Positions 58,925-64,000 of a stretch of 64,000 nt of DNA are shown here, piece after piece. Each line of letters starts with the position of its first letter. Position 1 is the first letter of the stretch. A program made the position numbers and the translations under genes. The notes under the pieces were generated by a model. The model was not told where the DNA came from. It saw only the letters and a program-made list of their open reading frames with translations, and made no database searches. The DNA is from Streptomyces griseocarneus (GTDB taxonomy: Bacteria > Actinomycetota > Actinomycetes > Streptomycetales > Streptomycetaceae): the NCBI GenBank assembly GCA_003674045.1, contig PENC01000012.1:62001-126000 (forward strand), written 5' to 3'.

Positions 58925-59431
58925 ATGAAGACCAGTCACAAGTTTTCCCTCGTAACAGCATTCGCCGCCGCCGCCGTCATGATGACGCCGAACCTCAGCT
59001 ATGCCATCGATACGGGAATATTCAACGCCGGCAGCAACAAGTGCCTGGAAATCGACGGCTCGAGCAGGAGCAACGGAGCCCGCGCCCAGCAGTGGGATTG
59101 CAACGGGCAGTCGGGGGCCGATTGGTACCTTAACCGCCGCGAAGCAGATGGCAGTTACCAGATCATAAACAGCAGTGGCAAGTGTTTGGAAATTGCCGAC
59201 TCCCGGACGGACAACGGTGCCCCCGCTCAGCAGTGGACTTGCACCGGCGCCTTGACTCAGCGCTGGTACATTACGCAGTATTCCGGGGTTTATGTGCGCA
59301 TCCAAAACGCGAACAGTGGCAAGTATCTTGAAGTCGAGAATTCGAGCAAAAGCAACGGGGCGCGGGTGCAGCAGTGGGCTTCCGCCAGCGCGTCTTCGGG
59401 CCAACGGTGGTCCTACGGGCAGCCCAGGTGA
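58925..59431 (+). CDS. Secreted ricin B-type lectin
   Basis: 168 aa. A signal peptide (about 1-27, ending LSYA) precedes one beta-trefoil with three repeats, each with CLEI/YLEV and a QxW: AQQWDC, AQQWTC, VQQWAS. There is no catalytic domain, so it is a free secreted sugar-binding protein. Codon use is less GC-biased than in neighbours (ATA, TTA-free but many AAT/AGC mixes) and the upstream DNA is AT-rich, hinting at transfer. GGAG lies about 10 bases before the start. Confidence 0.92.
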   Translation: MKTSHKFSLVTAFAAAAVMMTPNLSYAIDTGIFNAGSNKCLEIDGSSRSNGARAQQWDCNGQSGADWYLNRREADGSYQIINSSGKCLEIADSRTDNGAPAQQWTCTGALTQRWYITQYSGVYVRIQNANSGKYLEVENSSKSNGARVQQWASASASSGQRWSYGQPR

Positions 59432-59530
59432 CCAGCCTGTTTCAGGCCAACTGAAAGCGGGCGACTCAGCCGTCCCGCATGGGGGATACCCCCTCCGGGA
59501 GGTCGACGCGCTTGCGCAGCCTTTTGAGCA

Positions 59531-59560
59531 CCGGGCCGGTTCCTGTTCGAACCGGCCCGG
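59531..59560. terminator. Hairpin between lectin and CBM-like genes
   Basis: CCGGGCCGGTT and AACCGGCCCGG pair perfectly around CCTGTTCG. No T-run. It lies 100 bases past the lectin stop and 143 bases past the convergent gene's stop. Confidence 0.6.
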
Positions 59561-59702
59561 CGCCCCTTCACGGCAAAGAGGAGAGGGCCGCCAGCACCGG
59601 ATGGCCCTTGGGCAGGCAACGGGAACCCTGGGATTTCAGACCCCGAAATCCCGGCGATAAGGGGACGGCCTGACGGCCTTGTGTGTCGTCAGGCGCGAAT
59701 CC

Positions 59703-60635
59703 TCACGCGCCACCCAGCGAGAGCCAATCCAGATGCGACTCGCACTTGTTGTTCGACTCGCAGGTCAACTGGATAGTGTTCATGCCAGCCTTGAGCTGGA
59801 CGAGCTGCCAAGAGGTGTACCAGACAGGGCTGTAGTCCTTGGAACCGTAGTTCCGCATGTCTATGGACCGGGTGTCGCGCTTGCCATTGGTGGTGACCGA
59901 CAGGTTGGCATCCTGGCCCGGCACGCCGTAGCGAAGATTCAGCCGGTACTCGCCGGTACTCTTCACCTCGACCTGCCACTCGACACCGGCGCCGACCTTG
60001 TTCATGCCTTCGACGTACGTGCCACCGTCGGCTTCCGCGCCCTCCACCTTCTTGGCTGTTGACGCGCCGCCGAGGAGGCGCAGGCTCGCCGCGTCCCGTT
60101 TCTGCAACCCAGCCGCCGACGGGTTGCCCGGCTCATCCTTCTTGTCCGGATCCTTGGACTTCGAAGCATCCGGCTTCTGCTTGTCGTCGCTGCTCGCGCT
60201 GGTGTTCTTGTCGATGCTGCTGTCGTTGGTGAGCATCGCGGCGCCGATACCGCCCGCGACGACCACCACGACGGCTATCGCCGCGATCAGCAGACCGCGC
60301 CGCTTCGGGCGCTGGCCGCCGCCGTGGCCGCTGCCCTGGCCCTGGGGCGGGGTCGGCGGGCCCGGCTGGCGGGGGGCGCCGCCGGGGAGGGTCTCGGGGG
60401 CCGCGTAGTGCGGGGGCTGCTGGCCGCCGTACGTGCCCTGCTGGCCGCCGTAGGTCCCGCCGTACTGGCGCGAGCCGACCGGGCGTACCTGGTGGTAGGA
60501 GGTGCGGGGGACGCCGGGCTGGGGTGCTGCGGGGCCGCCCTCCTGGGCGCTGCCGTCACCACCCTCCGAGCGGTAGAGGTGCGCGAACGGGTCGTCGTTC
60601 TCCGGCGTGCCCGTGCCGTTGTTCCCGGCCGTCAT
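59703..60635 (-). CDS. Membrane-anchored protein with CBM35/CBM6-like domain
   Basis: 310 aa. The N-terminal 110 residues are cytoplasmic, Gln/Gly/Pro-rich with YGGQQ repeats. One membrane segment (about 112-135: LLIAAIAVVVVVAGGIGAAM) precedes a Lys/Asp/Ser linker and a C-terminal beta-sandwich: EGAEADGGTYVEGMNKVGAG, VEWQVEVKSTGEYRLNLRY, NTIQLTCESNNKCESHLDWL. The end is typical of carbohydrate-binding modules of families 6/35. It likely displays a glycan-binding domain outside the cell. Convergent with the lectin gene. Confidence 0.85.
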   Translation of the reverse strand: MTAGNNGTGTPENDDPFAHLYRSEGGDGSAQEGGPAAPQPGVPRTSYHQVRPVGSRQYGGTYGGQQGTYGGQQPPHYAAPETLPGGAPRQPGPPTPPQGQGSGHGGGQRPKRRGLLIAAIAVVVVVAGGIGAAMLTNDSSIDKNTSASSDDKQKPDASKSKDPDKKDEPGNPSAAGLQKRDAASLRLLGGASTAKKVEGAEADGGTYVEGMNKVGAGVEWQVEVKSTGEYRLNLRYGVPGQDANLSVTTNGKRDTRSIDMRNYGSKDYSPVWYTSWQLVQLKAGMNTIQLTCESNNKCESHLDWLSLGGA

Positions 60636-60836
60636 CCCCTGTCACTCCCAACCTGGTGCCCACTCGACGCGCACCCGCGCGTGCACGCCCCGGCCCGCCG
60701 CTGCCGGGCCGGGGCGGCCCGGAGACGTCCACACGGTCCGGATGGCCAAAAATTCACGTGTTTCGCGGTCCGCGGCGCGGTGCCGCATCGGCGCAGCCTA
60801 CCCCGACAGGGTGACGCCACGCCCCCCGCACGGGAC

Positions 60837-62579
60837 TCAGCCTGCCCGGCGGCCCGCCTTGGCCCGTGACCGCTTTTCGACGTACATCCGCTGGTCGGCC
60901 GAGCGCAGCACCTCGTCGGGCGTCATTCCGCAGCCCGCCCAGCCGATGCCGAAGCTCGCGCCGACCCGTACGGCCCGGCCGTCGACCCTTATCGGCGGCA
61001 CGATCGCGTTGCGCAGCCGGACCGCCAGGTCCTCCGCGTCGGCCTGGCCGAGGCCGTCGGCGAGGACCACGAATTCGTCACCGCCGAGCCGTGCGACGGT
61101 GTCACCCTCGCGTACTCCGCTGGTCAGCCGACGGGCGACCTCGATGAGGACGGCGTCGCCGGTGTGGTGCCCGAAGCGGTCGTTGATGGCCTTGAAGCCG
61201 TCGAGGTCGCAGAAGAGCACGGCCAGGCCCTTGGTCCCGTCGTCCCCGGCGTCCTCGTCGGGCGCGACCGCGTGGACGTGGCCGGGGCAGGACGCGCCGC
61301 TGTGCTCCGCGCCGAACTCGCCGGTGGCCGTGTCCGGCAGGTAGTCGGAGCCGAACTCCGGCCCGTAGTCCGGCCCGAGGTCGGAGCCGAAGCCGTGGCC
61401 GTACGGCCCGTACCCCGCGCCCTCCACCTCGTCGAAGCCCTCCAGTGAGCCGTACGGGGTCACGGCGACCACCGCGTGCGCCTCGGCGCCCGCCGGGATG
61501 CCGCACAGCCTGCTGCTGAGACGGGCGCGCAGCTCGGCGCTGTTGGGCAGGCCGGTCAGCGAGTCGTGGCTGGCCCGGTGGGCGAGTTGGAGCTCGTGGC
61601 GCTTGCGCTCCTCGATGTCCTCGACGTGGGTGAGCAGATAGCGCGGGCCGTCGGCGGCGTCGGCCACCACCGAGTTGCGCAGCGAGACCCACACATAGCT
61701 GCCGTCGCGGCGCTGGAGGCGCAGTTCGGCCCGGCCGCCCTCGGCCGAGGTGCGCAGCAGGGTGCCGATGTCCTCCTGGTGCACGAGGTCGGAGAAGGAG
61801 TAGCGGCGCATCTGGGACGCGGACCGGCCGAGCAGGCGGCAGAGCGCATCGTTGGTCTTGTGCAGCCTGCCGTGCTGGTCACCGCCCAGTTCGGCGATGG
61901 CCATGCCGCTCGGCGCGTATTCGAAGGCCTGCCGGAAGCTCTCCTCGCTGGCGCGCAGGGCCTGCTGCTCGCGCTCCAGCCGGACGAGTGCCCGTTGCAT
62001 GTTTGCGCGCAGCCGAGCATTGCTGATCGCAATTCCGGCCTGGAAGGCGTACATCTGGAGCGCCTCGCGGCCCCAGGCGCCGGGGCGGCGGCCGTTGCGC
62101 GGTTTGTCGACCGAGATGACGCCGAGGAGTTCGCCCCCGGCGGTGCCCGCGGTGTACATCGGGGCGAAGAGGCGGTCCATGGGGTGCCACTCGTCCGGGA
62201 AGCGCGGGGCCGGGCCGGCGGTGTGCCACTGGGGCACGTCGTCGTCGTCGAGGACCCAGCCCTCGGTGTACGGGATGAAGCGCAGGGAGCCCCACTGGTC
62301 AGCCATGTCCAGCCGGCGCTCCCAGGACGTCCTGGAGCCCACCCGGCCCGCCATCATGGCCTCCGCCTGGGCGCTGCCCGCGACGGCCGCCACGACGAGG
62401 TCCCCGTCCGGTCGTACGAGATTGACTGCGGAAAGCTCATAACCGAGGCCGGCGATGACGCCGTCGGCGACGGTCTGCAAGGTGTCCGCGAGGCTCCGTG
62501 CCGTGTTCAGATCGGCCACCACCTGATGCAATCCCCGCAGGGTCGCAAGGCGGACATACGACTCCGACTCGGTCTCCAT
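60837..62579 (-). CDS. cdgB: GAF-PAS-GGDEF diguanylate cyclase
   Basis: 580 aa from ATG 62579 behind GGGAGAG. GAF (about 20-190), PAS/PAC (about 210-330, SFRQAFEYAPSGMAIAELGG) and GGDEF domain with the active RLGGDEFVVL and an intact inhibitory site RxxD (REGD) five residues before it. This is the layout of S. coelicolor CdgB, a BldD target that makes c-di-GMP and delays development. A Gly/Tyr/Asp-rich insert of about 75 residues splits the GGDEF domain after LSSRL. A BldD-like box lies about 90 bases upstream. Confidence 0.92.
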   Translation of the reverse strand: METESESYVRLATLRGLHQVVADLNTARSLADTLQTVADGVIAGLGYELSAVNLVRPDGDLVVAAVAGSAQAEAMMAGRVGSRTSWERRLDMADQWGSLRFIPYTEGWVLDDDDVPQWHTAGPAPRFPDEWHPMDRLFAPMYTAGTAGGELLGVISVDKPRNGRRPGAWGREALQMYAFQAGIAISNARLRANMQRALVRLEREQQALRASEESFRQAFEYAPSGMAIAELGGDQHGRLHKTNDALCRLLGRSASQMRRYSFSDLVHQEDIGTLLRTSAEGGRAELRLQRRDGSYVWVSLRNSVVADAADGPRYLLTHVEDIEERKRHELQLAHRASHDSLTGLPNSAELRARLSSRLCGIPAGAEAHAVVAVTPYGSLEGFDEVEGAGYGPYGHGFGSDLGPDYGPEFGSDYLPDTATGEFGAEHSGASCPGHVHAVAPDEDAGDDGTKGLAVLFCDLDGFKAINDRFGHHTGDAVLIEVARRLTSGVREGDTVARLGGDEFVVLADGLGQADAEDLAVRLRNAIVPPIRVDGRAVRVGASFGIGWAGCGMTPDEVLRSADQRMYVEKRSRAKAGRRAG

Positions 62580-62669
62580 ATTCGCTCTCCCCCGAGACCT
62601 CGACAGCAACTCCAGGCTTCTTGTCGTCCGTTTATCACGGCCACTGAATCACAGTGAGCTGACCACTCG

Positions 62670-62682
62670 GTACACAGGGTCA
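62670..62682 (-). promoter_or_regulatory. BldD-like box upstream of cdgB
   Basis: On the minus strand TGACCCTGTGTAC fits TNACNCWGNGTNA at all fixed positions but the last. BldD is a c-di-GMP-bound repressor and cdgB is a known target in S. coelicolor, so the site is credible. Confidence 0.65.
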
Positions 62683-62697
62683 ACAATTAGCGCCTTC

Positions 62698-62713
62698 TGT
62701 GACTCATGTCACA
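62698..62713. promoter_or_regulatory. Crp-like palindrome
   Basis: TGTGACTCATGTCACA is a perfect palindrome with the Crp pattern TGTGA-N6-TCACA; Streptomyces Crp uses GTG-N6-CAC. It lies 119 bases before cdgB and 16 bases beyond the BldD-like box. Confidence 0.6.
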
Positions 62714-63019
62714 TTCCGTGATGGCCTCCGGATACTGGCGCCCGAGTGACCTCCTGTGCTGCGTGAAACCTTCGTGAACGCAAATCCGAAAGCGATTCCC
62801 CACTCATATGGACGCGTTCTGAAGGCTCTCGGATGCCATTCATCGCCCAATCGGCCACGCATTGGCGTGAAACGGTCGCGGAGCGCGAGCGTCCGGATCG
62901 CCGGGCAGAATGGCGGACGGGACCCTTTTTATCGGCCACGGGTAGTTCCGCGGCAGCTCCGCGACCTAGGTCCCGGCTGGTCCGGAAGCCCGATGCGCGG
63001 GGGCGGCGCGGGAGCTAGC

Positions 63020-63595
63020 GTGCACAGCGTGTTGCAGACGACTTCGACCCACGAGCCTCCGGCGGTGCCTTCCGCCATACCCCATGCTGAAGGGGTGAGC
63101 GCCGACGAGTTCCGTGCCGCCCTCGCCCGCCTCGCCGCGGGCGTGGTGCTGGTGACCGCGCGCGACGAGGAGCACGGCCCGCACGGCGAGGACGCCGGCA
63201 TGACGGCGACGGCGTTCCTGTCCGTCTCCCTCGAACCGCCGCTGGTGCTCGTGAGCGTTCGCAACGACTCCCGGATGGACGACCTCCTGGAGCGGCAGCC
63301 GCTGTGGGCGGTCTCCGTCCTCGCCGAGAGCCAGCGGCACATCGCGGGCCGCTTCGCGATGAAGGGCCGCATCAGCGACCGTCTGCTCTTCGAGGACATC
63401 CCCTGCGACCGCGGCGGCCCGTCGGGCGCGCCCCTGGTGCGCGGCGCGCTCGCCGCGCTGGAGTGCCGCACGGAGCAGCGGGTCGCGGCGGGCGACCACA
63501 CGCTGGTCATCGGGCGCGTGCTGACGGCGACGGCGCCGAGTACGGAGAGCGGGCCGTTGACGTATTTCCGGGGGAAGTACCGACGGTTGGGGTGA
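63020..63595 (+). CDS. Flavin reductase family protein
   Basis: 191 aa from GTG 63020, with GGGAG five bases upstream. The FMN-binding split barrel shows FRAALARLAAGVVLVTARDE, GMTATAFLSVSLEPPLVLVS and WAVSVLAESQRHIAGRFAMK, ending GPLTYFRGKYRRL, the standard end of the family. It would reduce FMN with NAD(P)H to feed a monooxygenase; no monooxygenase gene is adjacent. Divergent from cdgB. Confidence 0.92.
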   Translation: MHSVLQTTSTHEPPAVPSAIPHAEGVSADEFRAALARLAAGVVLVTARDEEHGPHGEDAGMTATAFLSVSLEPPLVLVSVRNDSRMDDLLERQPLWAVSVLAESQRHIAGRFAMKGRISDRLLFEDIPCDRGGPSGAPLVRGALAALECRTEQRVAAGDHTLVIGRVLTATAPSTESGPLTYFRGKYRRLG

Positions 63596-63631
63596 GGTCC
63601 GGCTGGGCGGGTGCGCGTCTGTTTGTGGCGG

Positions 63632-63758
63632 GTGCGCCTACTGGGGTGCCTCTTGAGGTGGGTGCGCGGCTGCGGGTCCGTTGTGGCTTGTCGCGCCCAC
63701 GCGGCGGAGCCGCACAATGTCACAGCCCCGCGCCCCTTTTGGGGCGCGGGGCTGAGGC
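63632..63758. repeat. Interspersed repeat, type B
   Basis: GCGCCTACTGGGGTGCCTCT, TTGTGGCTTGTCGCGCCCAC, GCGGCGGAGCCGCACAATGT, CACAGCCCCGCGCCCCTTTT. It lies between convergent genes. Confidence 0.82.
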
Positions 63759-63761
63759 TCT

Positions 63762-64000
63762 TCAGATCGCCACCGCCTCGACGATCGACTGGAACGACGG
63801 GGTGGGGAGGACCCGGTTCAGTGTGAAGCCCGCCGCGGTGAGGAGGGCGGCGAACTCCGGCTCTGTCCGTTCCCTTCCCGGCACCAGGGCCAGCATCATG
63901 ACGTCCAGTGCCTTGCCGGGGTGGGGCTCCTCGCCCGTCGGGAGGGCGGCGTCGATCACGAGGAGCTTGGTGCCCGGTTCGACGGCACGGCGGACCGTGC
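63762..64000 (-). CDS. O-methyltransferase (family 2-like), 5' truncated by window end
   Basis: The frame stays open through base 64000, so only the last 78 codons are visible. GTKLLVIDAALPTGEEPH and DVMMLALVPGRERTEPEF followed by LLTAAGFTLNRVLPT are the C-terminal strands of plant-type O-methyltransferases (acetylserotonin OMT-like), common in actinomycete secondary metabolism. The catalytic histidine and SAM site lie outside. The substrate cannot be told. Confidence 0.82.
   Translation of the reverse strand, partial: TVRRAVEPGTKLLVIDAALPTGEEPHPGKALDVMMLALVPGRERTEPEFAALLTAAGFTLNRVLPTPSFQSIVEAVAI

Larger units (their letters stand above)
62580..63019. other. Regulatory region between cdgB and the flavin reductase gene
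   Basis: No gene is supportable in this 440-base divergent region. Besides the BldD-like and Crp-like sites listed separately, the stretch 62700-62830 is moderately AT-rich. The flavin reductase frame can be extended upstream to 62756, but that part is not family-like. Confidence 0.6.

Noticed and set aside
62756..63019. 88-codon upstream extension of the flavin reductase.
   Set aside because: No family similarity; the GTG at 63020 has GGGAG in front and fits family length.

Overview
The window is chromosomal DNA from a Streptomyces species. The DNA is very GC-rich with strong G/C third-position bias, GTG starts are frequent, and the gene order follows the conserved core of Streptomyces chromosomes: mprAB-like two-component system and HtrA protease, secreted 5'-nucleotidase, mshD, ppk, mshA, phosphoglyceromutase, phoU/phoRP, cdnL-ispDF, cysS-rlmB, DoxX protein, msiK, tRNA-Thr. 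This matches the S. coelicolor SCO41xx-SCO42xx region as I remember it, with deletions and insertions; no search was run.

Layout. 1-4.5 kb: a truncated ATP-grasp gene, a Rieske oxygenase, an acetyltransferase, and a WhiJ/AbaA-like cluster (DUF397, DUF5753 XRE regulator, divergent HATPase). 4.7-8.8 kb: sensor kinase, response regulator, HtrA-like protease, DUF1876 protein. 8.8-18.1 kb: 5'-nucleotidase, mycothiol synthase, a GntR/ABC pair without permease, then ppk-CHAD-NUDIX enclosed by 179-bp inverted repeats. 18.1-24.6 kb: YbjN, mshA, methyltransferase, LysR, tautomerase, MFS exporter, gpmA. 24.7-26.3 kb: a His/Asp-rich tandem-repeat surface protein, a class F sortase and an 8-cysteine metallothionein-like peptide. 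26.4-33.4 kb: phoU, phoR-phoP, lipoprotein, cdnL, ispD-ispF, PPOX protein. 33.5-43.6 kb: two paralogous acyltransferases, cysS, rlmB, DoxX protein, nucleotidyltransferase, msiK, tRNA-Thr. 43.6-55.8 kb: MMPL exporter, M24 peptidase, MFS exporter, quinone oxidoreductase, M4 metalloprotease, two tiny zinc ribbons, XRE-cupin regulator, methyltransferase, L25/Ctc. 55.9-64 kb: three tiny 4-bp-overlapping genes divergent from a second XRE-DUF397 pair, questin-oxidase-like protein, ricin-type lectin, CBM-like membrane protein, the diguanylate cyclase cdgB with BldD-like and Crp-like sites upstream, a flavin reductase, and a truncated methyltransferase.

Functional themes. Phosphate: PhoR-PhoP, PhoU, Ppk, CHAD, 5'-nucleotidase, with candidate PHO boxes before ppk and between phoU and phoR. 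Thiol redox: MshA and MshD. Development and second messengers: CdgB and two WhiJ-like clusters. Possible metal handling: the His/Asp-rich protein, sortase and metallothionein-like group.

An interspersed repeat family fills most intergenic gaps in about a dozen places. One member appears to sit inside the DUF397 coding region near 2.6 kb without closing the frame. No CRISPR array, insertion sequence transposase, rRNA or large biosynthetic cluster was seen.
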